Assembly (NCBI RefSeq): GCF_917563925.1
Contig: NZ_CAKJTJ010000007.1
Span: 1 to 64,000, forward strand
Direction of reading: 5' to 3'
From: Sutcliffiella rhizosphaerae
GTDB taxonomy: Bacteria > Bacillota > Bacilli > Bacillales > Bacillaceae_I
Length of the DNA: 64,000 bases
The notes below the pieces were generated by a model. It searched no databases, was not told the origin of the DNA, and saw only the letters and a list, made by a program, of their open reading frames with translations. The position numbers and the translations under genes were made by a program. Position 1 is the first letter of the stretch, and every line of letters begins with the position of its first letter. Below are positions 34,281 through 42,530 of this stretch, piece by piece.

Positions 34281-34305
34281 AAGAACTGGATTTCTCCAGT
34301 TCTAC
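34281..34305. repeat. 25-bp direct repeat, right copy
   Basis: Second copy of the sequence at 33978. It includes the TAG stop of the ChaB-like gene (34304-34302) and the terminator stem, but on the minus strand it is followed by CAGACTG instead of a T run, so this copy lost its termination tail. Confidence 0.9.
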
Positions 34306-34499
34306 TTTTCTACCCAATTATCATTTTCATTTTTCTTGTACTTTTCTTTAACTGCGCTCCATGCAACTTTATGAGCTGTTTCTTCTTTATCATATTGTTT
34401 GGATGCTGAGTTAAACGCTTCTTTATAGATTTCTTGAGCATGCTTAGGAAGGTTGTCCTTTACTCCATCAGGTAAATCTTTCAAAGAATTGTACGGCAA
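34302..34499 (-). CDS. ChaB family protein
   Basis: The 65-aa protein follows the ChaB pattern closely: DLPDGVKDNLPKHAQEIYKE, AFNSASKQYDKEETAHKVAW, SAVKEKYKK, ending NWVEK. ChaB-type proteins were first described beside a cation antiporter in Escherichia coli; the role in Bacilli is unknown. I chose the TTG at 34499 (protein begins PYNSL) because AGGAG is nine bases upstream; a GTG three codons earlier is too close to the RBS. Its terminator has been duplicated by the element downstream. Confidence 0.85.
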   Translation of the reverse strand: MPYNSLKDLPDGVKDNLPKHAQEIYKEAFNSASKQYDKEETAHKVAWSAVKEKYKKNENDNWVEK

Positions 34500-34649
34500 A
34501 AAAATCACGCTCCTATCAATTTATATTTTTATTTCTAGATTCCCGGATCTCTATATTTGAAAACTATCAATTTTTATTCTTTTTTAAAGGAAAATGCTGT
34601 TTGAAAAAAGAATTATGAAGGATGAAGAAATCGAAAATGAGGAGACAGC

Positions 34650-35351
34650 ATGTATACATATTTTAAGCCCATCATAATTGCCATTCTATTACTTTCTGGC
34701 TGTTCATTTAAAGCGGTTGAAGTTACCGAAGTAGAAAAAGAAACATTGCCAATTGTAGAAGATAACAATGCAGTCGAGCATCTTGAAGGCTCTCAAATTG
34801 AAATGACAGCATGGTTCTTACCGAAAAAAAACTCCCGGGTTCGGGGAGGATCGATTACACATATTATGCTTCATTTCACTAATAACGCCCTTCACTCGCC
34901 TGAAGATCCTTATAAGTTGGAAGAAGTATATGCGCTTTTTGAGGAGTATGAAGTTTCCGCACATTACATGATTGATAGAGATGGGGAAATTTACTATCTC
35001 GTGCCAGAAGAACGTGCAGCCTATCATGCCGGAAAAGGGTACCTACTAAATTTTCAGGATTATGTTTACGGACTTAATGATCATTCCATTGGAATAGAAT
35101 TATTGGCAATTGGAACAAAAGAGGAAATGGGCCTAAACATTCCCGATGACATATATGACCTTATTCAGCCAGTTGATATCGGATATACCGATGCCCAATA
35201 TGAAGCGTTGAACATTTTATTAGAGGATATTCTTAGAAGGAATCCGGGAATCAAACATGACCGAGAGCATATCATCGGTCATGATGAGTATGCCCGTGTC
35301 AGGAAAAGCGATCCTGGTTCATTGTTTGAATGGGATAGAATCGGATTTTGA
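34650..35351 (+). CDS. N-acetylmuramoyl-L-alanine amidase (Amidase_2) lipoprotein
   Basis: The 233-aa protein has a lipoprotein signal with LLSGC (Cys18) and an Amidase_2 domain: HIMLHFTNNALHS with the first zinc His, YEVSAHYMIDRDGEIYYLVP, AAYHAGKG, and IIGHDEYARVRKSDPGSLFEW with the second His and Asp-Pro-Gly end. It cleaves the amide between MurNAc and L-Ala in peptidoglycan. GAGGAGACAGC precedes the ATG. It converges with the methyltransferase gene with one base between stops. Confidence 0.9.
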   Translation: MYTYFKPIIIAILLLSGCSFKAVEVTEVEKETLPIVEDNNAVEHLEGSQIEMTAWFLPKKNSRVRGGSITHIMLHFTNNALHSPEDPYKLEEVYALFEEYEVSAHYMIDRDGEIYYLVPEERAAYHAGKGYLLNFQDYVYGLNDHSIGIELLAIGTKEEMGLNIPDDIYDLIQPVDIGYTDAQYEALNILLEDILRRNPGIKHDREHIIGHDEYARVRKSDPGSLFEWDRIGF

Positions 35352-35352
35352 T

Positions 35353-36294
35353 CTACTGACAAACAAGGATTTCTCGCTTAAAGTTACCTTTTAGCGTGAC
35401 TCCACGATCCACAATCTGAAAGCCTGCCCCTTTTACCAAGTCATCCATATCTTCAATGGTGATGATGATTGCTTTTTGGGAAATCCTGCGGGTTTGCTTG
35501 ATTATGTCATCCTGCTCATCTCTCGTAATATGTGTATATAGATTGTATGGAAGGTCAATAATTGCTACATCGTATTTTTCTGTTACATCTGCAATTGCTC
35601 CAAGGGTTACCCTGCCTTGGAAACCAAAATACTCCATGTTTTCTCTTGCTCCAACAGCAACCAATGGGTTTATGTCCCTTCCTTCTATATTGATACCCAT
35701 AGAATGTGCCTCAACCAATACTGTACCAATACCGCAGCATGGGTCGATGGCACGAACACCTTTAGTATCATGAGGAATTCCAATATTTACGATGGTTCTA
35801 GCGATTTTTGAACTGAGTGCTGTGGAATATTCTCTAGGTTTTTTCACATGTTTTTGCCAAATAGCTTCATTTTTTTGATAATGTCCGAAATACCAGCGTC
35901 CGTTCAAAGTCGCCATTCCAAACGTATGATCTGGTTGATGAACATCTGCCTTTCCTTCAATTTCCCACCCTATTACCCGTTCAATCTCTCTCCGTTCCTT
36001 GTATGCTATCGCTGTGGATTCATCCCTGTCGTTTATTTTAGAAAAAATCACTTTGAATGATCTTCCAAGCATGTTAATTTGAGCTACCTGACTTATAATT
36101 TCCTGAAGGGTTTCTCCTTCATAAACTACCTCTATCCGCTCCCTGATAAAGGGGCTGCGACTAGGATCAATAGATATTGTACTTTTTAAAATGTTATCAT
36201 CTGTCTCTTTACCAAAAAAAGAGCGCATCTCTAAATGACTGAGGGAACACTCATCTTTACTGTATCCAAATGTATAAATATATGAATTCGACAC
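35353..36294 (-). CDS. TRM11/RlmL-like RNA methyltransferase
   Basis: About 313 aa. The C-terminal Rossmann domain has SAM motif I AIDPCCGIGTVLVEA (about residue 185), GRDINPLVAVGARENMEYF, and motif IV IIDLPYNLY, the (D/N)PPY-like site of N2-guanine methyltransferases. The N-terminal half resembles the Trm11/TrmG10 layout. The exact RNA target is unknown. I suggest the GTG at 36294 (SNSYIYTFGYSKDECSL) with AAGAGG nine bases upstream; ATG codons at 36312 and 36303 have poor RBS spacing. Upstream is a glutaredoxin-like gene. Confidence 0.8.
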   Translation of the reverse strand: MSNSYIYTFGYSKDECSLSHLEMRSFFGKETDDNILKSTISIDPSRSPFIRERIEVVYEGETLQEIISQVAQINMLGRSFKVIFSKINDRDESTAIAYKERREIERVIGWEIEGKADVHQPDHTFGMATLNGRWYFGHYQKNEAIWQKHVKKPREYSTALSSKIARTIVNIGIPHDTKGVRAIDPCCGIGTVLVEAHSMGINIEGRDINPLVAVGARENMEYFGFQGRVTLGAIADVTEKYDVAIIDLPYNLYTHITRDEQDDIIKQTRRISQKAIIITIEDMDDLVKGAGFQIVDRGVTLKGNFKREILVCQ

Positions 36295-36322
36295 TTCTTT
36301 CATCCTCTTCATGCGATAAGGG

Positions 36323-36562
36323 TTATTTTACAAGACCAATAAGCCGATTCAGTTCACCAGGGTTAAATCCTTTTACTGCCTGGTCCCCAACAGCGGTTAC
36401 TGGGATACCCATAAAGCCAAACTTTTCTACTTCTTCTTGATATTCTCGACTTGCCATTAAATCCCTAACTTCAAAAGATACTCCATTATCTTTTAAATAT
36501 TCCTTCACCAACTCACAATCTCTGCAACCTTTTGCAGAGTAGACGATAAATTGTTTATCCAT
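36323..36562 (-). CDS. Glutaredoxin-family protein
   Basis: The 79-aa thioredoxin-fold protein has the redox motif GCRDC (residues 11-15), GVSFEVRDL, the cis-Pro segment GIPVTAVGD and a final helix GFNPGELNRLIG. It is a NrdH/YtnI-like small dithiol protein. ATG 36562 follows AAGGAGGTATACAACA; nine in-frame codons upstream are not needed. 28 bases separate it from the methyltransferase gene. Confidence 0.88.
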   Translation of the reverse strand: MDKQFIVYSAKGCRDCELVKEYLKDNGVSFEVRDLMASREYQEEVEKFGFMGIPVTAVGDQAVKGFNPGELNRLIGLVK

Positions 36563-36672
36563 TGTTGTATACCTCCTTGTCGTAAACACAGATATAACCT
36601 ATTTTATCATAACTACCGTATTTATAGAAAAGGCTGCTGGTTTCTCGAAGCTTTTTGCTTTGTGTATGAAAA

Positions 36673-36714
36673 GAAAAAAGACAAACAGTTCAGCTCTCCA
36701 CCGTTTGTCTTTAA
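36673..36714 (-). terminator. Terminator of the uronate operon
   Basis: On the minus strand AAAGACAAAC pairs with GTTTGTCTTT around a 16-base loop, followed by TTTTCTTTTC. It ends the pectin-island transcript after the acetylesterase gene. Confidence 0.8.
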
Positions 36715-36740
36715 TCCATTAAGTGTGAAGGGATTACATA

Positions 36741-37391
36741 TTAAAAATTCGCGAACTCTCTCATCACAAGGTCAGCAATTTTTCTGGCACCAGTTTCGGA
36801 GAAGTGTGTATCATCTATTACTCCTTGTGGGTAATTTTGAAACTCATCAGGTGAAAGGTGTAAAAACAATTTTTTTGATTCATCTGGACCTAACTGTACG
36901 AATAGCTTTTTCGAGAGGTTTCCTAAGTCAATTAGCTGGACTTCCTCTTCTTTAGCAAGCTCTAATATAGCCAGTGAATAGTCGCCATGTGTATCTTGGA
37001 AAACTCCATTCTCATTAAAACTTCTTCTCTGCACTGGCGTAAGTAAAACAGGTGTTGCATTAGCTGCTCTGGCAGCTTGAATGTACTTCTTCAAGTAGCT
37101 TTTAAAGGTAGTGAAGGGCAGCGTCTTCCTTTCTTCATCCTCTTTTTGATCATTATGACCAAATTGAATAAAAAGAAAATCTCCAGGCTTCAATTTGGAT
37201 GTGATTTGTTCCAAACGTCCTTCCTCAATAAAGCTTTTTGAACTTCTACCAGATGATGCTGCATTACAAACCTCTACACCTAATGGCAAGAAATCTTGTA
37301 TGAATTGGCCCCAGCCTGCCCTTGGCTCTACCGTAGCAGGGTAGTCACACATGGTGGAGTCCCCTGCCAAAAAAATACTAAATCTTTTCAA
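36741..37391 (-). CDS. Rhamnogalacturonan acetylesterase (SGNH/GDSL, YesT/RhgT-like)
   Basis: About 216 aa with all SGNH blocks: FLAGDST (nucleophile Ser), GRSSKSF (Gly block), QFGHNDQK (Asn block) and VIDDTHFSETGA (Asp-His). It is the same size as the YesT/RhgT esterases that remove acetyl groups from rhamnogalacturonan oligosaccharides. There is no signal peptide, so it acts in the cytoplasm. TTG 37391 with AGAGGTGG upstream is the likely start; a GTG nine bases earlier is possible. It overlaps the kdgA end by 14 bases. Confidence 0.88.
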   Translation of the reverse strand: MKRFSIFLAGDSTMCDYPATVEPRAGWGQFIQDFLPLGVEVCNAASSGRSSKSFIEEGRLEQITSKLKPGDFLFIQFGHNDQKEDEERKTLPFTTFKSYLKKYIQAARAANATPVLLTPVQRRSFNENGVFQDTHGDYSLAILELAKEEEVQLIDLGNLSKKLFVQLGPDESKKLFLHLSPDEFQNYPQGVIDDTHFSETGARKIADLVMREFANF

Positions 37392-38034
37392 GCAATCCAC
37401 CTCTTGCTTGCTTTACTCTACTTACAAATCTTGCAGCTGTCTCCGTAACATGTCTGCAATGTTCTTCCGTAAATTCTACTTTCGTATTGATAAGGGTACT
37501 TCCAGCTCCAACTGCCACTGCACCTGCAGAAATATACTCTGCAACGTTATCGATACTGATACCACCAGTGGCCATTAAAGGAATATGAGGTAACGGTCCC
37601 CGTACATCCTTGAAGTATCCTGCTCCTACTACGTTTGCAGGAAATACTTTTATCATATCTGCTCCATGTTCATAGGCCGTGAGAATTTCCGTTGGTGTCA
37701 TGGCTCCTGGGATGCTGACCGCTCCATATCTCTTAGTCATTTTGATGGTTTCTGTGTTTACAGTAGGAGAAAAAATAAATTTGGAACCTGCCATTATTGC
37801 AGCCCTTGCTGTTTCTGGGTCCAATACGGTTCCAGCTCCGACGATTACTTCATCTCCCATTTCTGAAGCAACCTTCTCCATTAAGGTTAGAACTTTAGGT
37901 GTCTCGACCGTAATTTCTAACGCTTTTACACCGCCTGCACTTAAAGAACTGGCAATTTTCAAGATATTATCTTCTGTTGCCCCTCTGATGACAGCAACGA
38001 CTCCCACTTCTTTTATTTCTTTTAAAAGACTCAT
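37378..38034 (-). CDS. kdgA: KDPG/KHG aldolase
   Basis: The 218-aa class I aldolase splits 2-keto-3-deoxy-6-phosphogluconate into pyruvate and glyceraldehyde-3-phosphate, the last step of both uronate branches here. Catalytic Glu40 (KALEITVETP), the phosphate-binding VGAGTVLD and MATGGIS loops, and Schiff-base Lys129 in MIKVFPA are visible. RBS AGGAGGAGACCC. It follows uxaB by 22 bases. Confidence 0.95.
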   Translation of the reverse strand: MSLLKEIKEVGVVAVIRGATEDNILKIASSLSAGGVKALEITVETPKVLTLMEKVASEMGDEVIVGAGTVLDPETARAAIMAGSKFIFSPTVNTETIKMTKRYGAVSIPGAMTPTEILTAYEHGADMIKVFPANVVGAGYFKDVRGPLPHIPLMATGGISIDNVAEYISAGAVAVGAGSTLINTKVEFTEEHCRHVTETAARFVSRVKQARGGLLEKI

Positions 38035-38056
38035 GGGTCTCCTCCTTTCACGGCAC

Positions 38057-39589
38057 TTACTTGCTTTTCTGTTTAACGTTGACCAATTTTCTAACGCTCT
38101 CTTCCATTCCTAATGTCAATATCTCTTCGACGTGAAGTGATATTGTTTCATTTAAGTCTGGTATTTCTGCTAGATTCATCCCCCACAGCTCTTCGGCTGT
38201 TAGAACAGTGGTTACAAGCTCTTGTATAGTCATCTCATTTTGTTTGAATGCTTCCCAAACATTTTCAAACAGGGAGATAGTTTCTTGGTTATCTCGAATG
38301 GTATAGATAGAATCATTTCTTTTTCCAACGAGGAAATCCCCTTCTTTTGTGGTTGATTTATAATAAACCATCAAGGCTGCAAGGGAAAACGTAATTGCTT
38401 CTGGCAGTTTGTTTTGATGTACTGCATATTCTTTTAAAGAAGGTACCAGCCTTGATTTGAATTTATACACTGCATTCATACCAATATCGGGTAAATAGTG
38501 TTTCGTGTATGGGTTTAAAAAGCGTTCTATTACTGAATCAGCAAAGCTACTTTTTTCCTCTGAATCCATGGAAACATACGGTAGCAATTCCTCATAAAGT
38601 CCCTTTTCCACAAACTTCCGAAGATCAGGGTCTTCCATGGCATCTAATACAGTGTCTACGCCTGATAAATAGCTTGCTGCAAACATCATTGTGTGTGGAC
38701 CGTTTAGTAGTCTCACTTTCATATCCCTTAGCGGTTTCACGTCTCCCCATTTCACATTCAATCCTGCAGCTGTAAATGGAAGTTTTGCCGCAACCGTTTT
38801 ATCAGCTTCAATTGCAAAAAGATGATAAGGCTCTCCAACTGTCATGAGAACATCCTCATAGCCCAGCATCTGTTGAAACTCTTTTTCATTCCCTCTTGGA
38901 TAACCTGTTACAATGCGATCCACTAGCGTATTGCAAAATCGGTTCTTTTCCTCTACCCAATTAATAAACGAATTAGGGTATGTCCAATCATTTGCATATT
39001 TTAATACGAGATCTTTTAAAACATCACCATTATTCTCTACCAGCTCACATGGGATAATGGTTAAACCTGGTGCCTCCATCTCCCCTAAAGATTTATAGCG
39101 ATGATATAGAAACCCAGCTAGCTTACCTGGAAAAGAAAGCGGTGCACTCAATCCAGTATAGTCCTCTTTTAAATAGGTAAGCCCAGCTTCTGTTGTATTG
39201 GAAAATACAAATTCAATATCAGTTGACTCCGCAACCTTCAAGACTTCCATCCAATCGGAATAAGGGTTAATGCCTCTAGAAATGGACGAAATAATCTCAC
39301 TGTTATCTACTACTTGACCATTAAGAACCCCTCTTAAGGTTAATGTGTATAAGCTATCTTGCGCATTTAGCTTAGGTACCACTTTGCCGTGTGGAGTAGG
39401 TTGAATAGCTACTACTTTTCCGTTAAAAAGGCCTTGCTTGTTCATTTCTTGAATCATCCAATCGACAAACCCTCTTAAAAAATTCCCTTCACCGAACTGG
39501 ATGATTTTTTCGGGAAGATTATCTTGCGTTTCATAGACGACTTCTTGATTAACATCATCTCGTAAAAGCTTCTTATCTAACTGTCGCAA
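38057..39589 (-). CDS. uxaB: Tagaturonate reductase (altronate oxidoreductase)
   Basis: The 510-aa NAD-dependent polyol-type dehydrogenase interconverts tagaturonate and altronate. It has the Mannitol_dh Rossmann start QFGEGNFLRGFVDWMIQEMN, the long UxaB-typical N-terminal domain with SNTTEAGLTY, and the C-terminal domain with MKVRLLNGPHTMMFAASYLSG, where LNGPHT carries catalytic residues. TTG start behind GAAGGGATTAGT. It is separated from uxaA by a 394-base repeat array. Uronate isomerase (uxaC), which supplies tagaturonate, is not in the window. Confidence 0.93.
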   Translation of the reverse strand: MRQLDKKLLRDDVNQEVVYETQDNLPEKIIQFGEGNFLRGFVDWMIQEMNKQGLFNGKVVAIQPTPHGKVVPKLNAQDSLYTLTLRGVLNGQVVDNSEIISSISRGINPYSDWMEVLKVAESTDIEFVFSNTTEAGLTYLKEDYTGLSAPLSFPGKLAGFLYHRYKSLGEMEAPGLTIIPCELVENNGDVLKDLVLKYANDWTYPNSFINWVEEKNRFCNTLVDRIVTGYPRGNEKEFQQMLGYEDVLMTVGEPYHLFAIEADKTVAAKLPFTAAGLNVKWGDVKPLRDMKVRLLNGPHTMMFAASYLSGVDTVLDAMEDPDLRKFVEKGLYEELLPYVSMDSEEKSSFADSVIERFLNPYTKHYLPDIGMNAVYKFKSRLVPSLKEYAVHQNKLPEAITFSLAALMVYYKSTTKEGDFLVGKRNDSIYTIRDNQETISLFENVWEAFKQNEMTIQELVTTVLTAEELWGMNLAEIPDLNETISLHVEEILTLGMEESVRKLVNVKQKSK

Positions 39590-39620
39590 ACTAATCCCTT
39601 CTTTCTATCCTGCTCTTTGT

Positions 39621-39952
39621 GAAAATATCTAATTAAGCTTTGGAAATATCTAAATAACGTGGGAAAATATCTAAATAACGTACGAAACTATCTAAATACC
39701 ATGTGAAAATATCCAAATAACTAGCTGAGAACTTTTAAAGGTCACAATTTTTATTGGATCGCTAACAGATTGCAAATGACGAAGTGAAATCTTCAGGTAA
39801 CGTGTCTAAATCTCCAAATACTGCCCCGATATCTCCGAATAACTTGCTAAAATCCCCGAAAACAGCCCAATATCTCCAGATAATGCCTTGATATCCATCC
39901 AACCTGCTTAAATCCATAATACATCCCCTATATCTCCAAATGCTAGCCACCG
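39621..39952 (-). repeat. Degenerate 21-bp tandem repeat array between uxaA and uxaB
   Basis: Five units start at 39621, 39642, 39663, 39684 and 39705, exactly 21 bases apart, each close to GAAAATATCTAAATAACGTG. After a 60-base gap, eight more divergent units recur with ATCTCC near 39789, 39810, 39831, 39852, 39872, 39891, 39910 and 39932 (spacing 21, then 19-22). The 21-base period is a whole number of codons, so a 69-codon minus-strand frame with heptad-like FGDIGAV repeats stays open, but it has no RBS and I do not regard it as a gene. Confidence 0.8.
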
Positions 39953-39983
39953 AGGGGAATGCTCCCGTCATAAAACCTCCGTA

Positions 39984-41480
39984 TTATAAAATAACGCCAT
40001 CTTTAAAGATAGAAATTTCTTTAAATCCATTCTTTTCGTTATGAGTTCTCACTTCTCCTGAAGCTAACTGAATCACATATTCAAATAATTCTTCTGTTAC
40101 CTCTTCCATACCCTTACCGTCTATTAATTCACCAGCATTAAAGTCAATCCAATTTTTCTTTTTCTGATACAAAGTGGAGTTAGTCGATATTTTCACTGTT
40201 GGGACCGGTCCACCAAATGGAGTCCCCCTTCCCGTTGTAAAAAGGACGATATGTGCCCCAGAAGCAGATAAAGCTGTTACAGATACTAGGTCATTTCCTG
40301 GACCCTGAAGGAGATTCAATCCAGGATTAGTCACCCTGCCACCGTACGGAAGAACGTCTTCAATCGTAGCAAATCCGCCTTTTTGTACACATCCAAGAGA
40401 TTTTTCTTCTAATGTTGTAATACCTCCTGCTTTATTACCAGGGGAAGGATTTTCGTAAACGACTTGGTCATGCTTAAGAAAATATTCTTTAAAATCATTA
40501 ACTAAATTCACTATTTCCGAGAAAACTTTTTCATCTTTTGCTCGCTCCATGAGTAAGGTTTCTGCTCCAAACATTTCTGGTACTTCCGTTAGTACTGTAG
40601 TACCTCCATGGGAAATAAGTTTATCTGAAAAAGCCCCAACAAGTGGATTTCCTGTAATACCAGAGAATCCATCAGATCCCCCGCATTTTAAACCTACCTT
40701 TAATTTGGATACGGGTACTGGGTGTCTTTGAAAAGCTTTCGCATAATCAGCTAGTTCCGTCAATAATTCAAGACCCTCTTCTAATTCATCCTCTGCATCC
40801 TGTACACCAAGGAATCTGACTCTGTTTTCATCAACATCTCCTAGTACCTTTTTAAATGCTGCTAGATGGTTGTTTTCACAGCCTAATCCCAGTACAAGTA
40901 CGGCAGCGGCATTGGGGTGATGAACAAGGTTACTAAGGATCTTTTGAGTATTATGAAGGTCGTCTCCGAGCTGGGAGCAACCAAATAGATGTGCATAGTG
41001 GTAAAAACCATCAATACTTTCATCTAGCAACTGCGTATTACCCATCTTTGCGAGCAGTTCAGCTGTCTTATTAATGCATCCTACCGTGTTAATAATCCAA
41101 ACCTCATTTCGGATGCCAATCTCACCGTTCTCCCGGACATACCCTTGAAACATTCTCTCTTCCTTATATGCATGTTGAAGTTTTGCTTTTGCAGGAGCAT
41201 ATTCATACTCAAGGGTTCCAGAAAGATTTGTTTTCGTGTTATGGGTATGAACCCACTCCCCCTCATGAATAGAATCACTTGCATGTCCTATTGGATACCC
41301 ATATTTAATAATGTTTTCACCTGGTTGAATATCCTTTAAGGCGATTTTATGTCCAGCTGGTATCGTGAGCTTTATATTTATGACACGGCCATTTACCTCT
41401 ATTCTTTCTCCTTCTTGAAATTCCTTTAATGTTACAAGCACATTATCATCTTTATGAACGACTATAAATGATGGTCTCAT
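39984..41480 (-). CDS. uxaA: Altronate dehydratase
   Basis: The 498-aa iron-dependent enzyme dehydrates altronate to 2-keto-3-deoxygluconate. It has an N-terminal SAF domain (about residues 1-85, AGHKIALKDIQPGENIIKYG) and the UxaA catalytic domain with GYVRENGEIGIRNEVWIINT, FGCSQLGDD, GLGCENNH, KCGGSDGFSGITGNPLVGAF and FTTGRGTPFGGPVPT. AGGAGAGGAACAG precedes the ATG. The kdgK gene ends 18 bases upstream of its start. Confidence 0.95.
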   Translation of the reverse strand: MRPSFIVVHKDDNVLVTLKEFQEGERIEVNGRVINIKLTIPAGHKIALKDIQPGENIIKYGYPIGHASDSIHEGEWVHTHNTKTNLSGTLEYEYAPAKAKLQHAYKEERMFQGYVRENGEIGIRNEVWIINTVGCINKTAELLAKMGNTQLLDESIDGFYHYAHLFGCSQLGDDLHNTQKILSNLVHHPNAAAVLVLGLGCENNHLAAFKKVLGDVDENRVRFLGVQDAEDELEEGLELLTELADYAKAFQRHPVPVSKLKVGLKCGGSDGFSGITGNPLVGAFSDKLISHGGTTVLTEVPEMFGAETLLMERAKDEKVFSEIVNLVNDFKEYFLKHDQVVYENPSPGNKAGGITTLEEKSLGCVQKGGFATIEDVLPYGGRVTNPGLNLLQGPGNDLVSVTALSASGAHIVLFTTGRGTPFGGPVPTVKISTNSTLYQKKKNWIDFNAGELIDGKGMEEVTEELFEYVIQLASGEVRTHNEKNGFKEISIFKDGVIL

Positions 41481-41497
41481 CTGTTCCTCTCCTTTTC

Positions 41498-42451
41498 CTA
41501 GCGATGAACGTCTTCCATATCTAATTGTTTTGTAAATCTTTCAATTTCTAAACGATCCGGTAATCCTTCAAAGTCACCAGAAACCATTGTTGCCATTGCA
41601 CCAACAGCATTTCCTCTTAACACAGTCTGTTCTAGGGTTAAACCATCCAAAAGCCCAGATAATACTCCAGCTGCAAATCCATCCCCTGCGCCAACTGGAT
41701 CAACCACATCTTTTACTGGAAAGCCAGGAACTAGCATGGATTCTTCTTTTGTAAAGTAATACGCTCCTTTGGCTCCAACCTTTAAAACGACGAGTGAACT
41801 GCCGTTATCGAGAAATAACTGCCCGAGAGATTCAGGATTATCTACTCCGAACAAGAAGAATCCTTCATCTACTCCCGGTAACACGATATCTGATTGCGCA
41901 GCAATCTCTAAAAGAACCTCTCTTGCTTTCTTTTCAGACCAAAGTTTTTTCCTTAAGTTCGGATCAAACACTACGGTTACACCATTCTGTTTCGCGATAG
42001 AAATAGCAGATTTTATCGTTTCATAACATGATTCGCTCAGTGCAGGAGTAATACCGGTAAGATGTAAATAACTCGCGTTTTTAATATATGAGGTATCTAG
42101 ATCGGAAGGTTGGAGCGTACTTGCTGCAGACCCTTTTCGATAGTATTCGACTCTGACATCATTTGATCTTCTTACTTCCTTAAAATAAAGACCTGTAGAA
42201 GCGGTTGTACTGTAAGTAACCTGACTTACATCAACACCTTCTCCTCTAATAAAACTGACCATTCCTTTTCCGAATTCATCATTTCCCACCTTACTGATCC
42301 AGCCTGATTGGTGACCAAGTCTTGCCAACCCAATTGCAACATTTGACTCTGCACCACCGAATTTCTTGGAGAACGTATGGGCATATTTCATCAAAGGAGA
42401 GGATTCCGGCGTGAAAAGTACCATGGATTCGCCTATTGTCACCACGTCCAT
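41498..42451 (-). CDS. kdgK: 2-keto-3-deoxygluconate kinase
   Basis: The 317-aa PfkB-family kinase phosphorylates KDG to KDPG. It has GGAESNVAIGLARLG (about residues 32-46), RLGHQSGWISKVGNDEFG, YYRKGSAASTL (substrate contact region of KDG kinases) and the signature DPVGAGDGFAAG with catalytic Asp257. It is placed between the kdu and uxa genes, whose common product is KDG. RBS GAAAGGTGGAATAA. Confidence 0.93.
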   Translation of the reverse strand: MDVVTIGESMVLFTPESSPLMKYAHTFSKKFGGAESNVAIGLARLGHQSGWISKVGNDEFGKGMVSFIRGEGVDVSQVTYSTTASTGLYFKEVRRSNDVRVEYYRKGSAASTLQPSDLDTSYIKNASYLHLTGITPALSESCYETIKSAISIAKQNGVTVVFDPNLRKKLWSEKKAREVLLEIAAQSDIVLPGVDEGFFLFGVDNPESLGQLFLDNGSSLVVLKVGAKGAYYFTKEESMLVPGFPVKDVVDPVGAGDGFAAGVLSGLLDGLTLEQTVLRGNAVGAMATMVSGDFEGLPDRLEIERFTKQLDMEDVHR

Positions 42452-42489
42452 TATTTATTCCACCTTTCTAGTAGGTTGCGATAGTAGTA

Positions 42490-42516
42490 GAGATCGAGAA
42501 AATAGATCTCGATCTC
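42490..42516. other. Intercistronic hairpin between kduI and kdgK
   Basis: GAGATCGAG and CTCGATCTC pair perfectly around a 9-base loop, with no T run on either side. It may be an mRNA processing or stability element within the operon. Confidence 0.5.
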
Positions 42517-42530
42517 CAAATAGCATACTT

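Noticed and set aside
33956-34281. Three overlapping open frames (92, 73 and 64 codons) near 34.1 kb
   Set aside because: They lie within the MITE-like repeat element, overlap on both strands, and have no plausible RBS or protein pattern.
39762-39971. 69-codon minus-strand frame with FGDIGAV-like repeats
   Set aside because: It is open because the DNA repeat has a 21-bp period. There is no RBS, and the repeat continues outside the frame.
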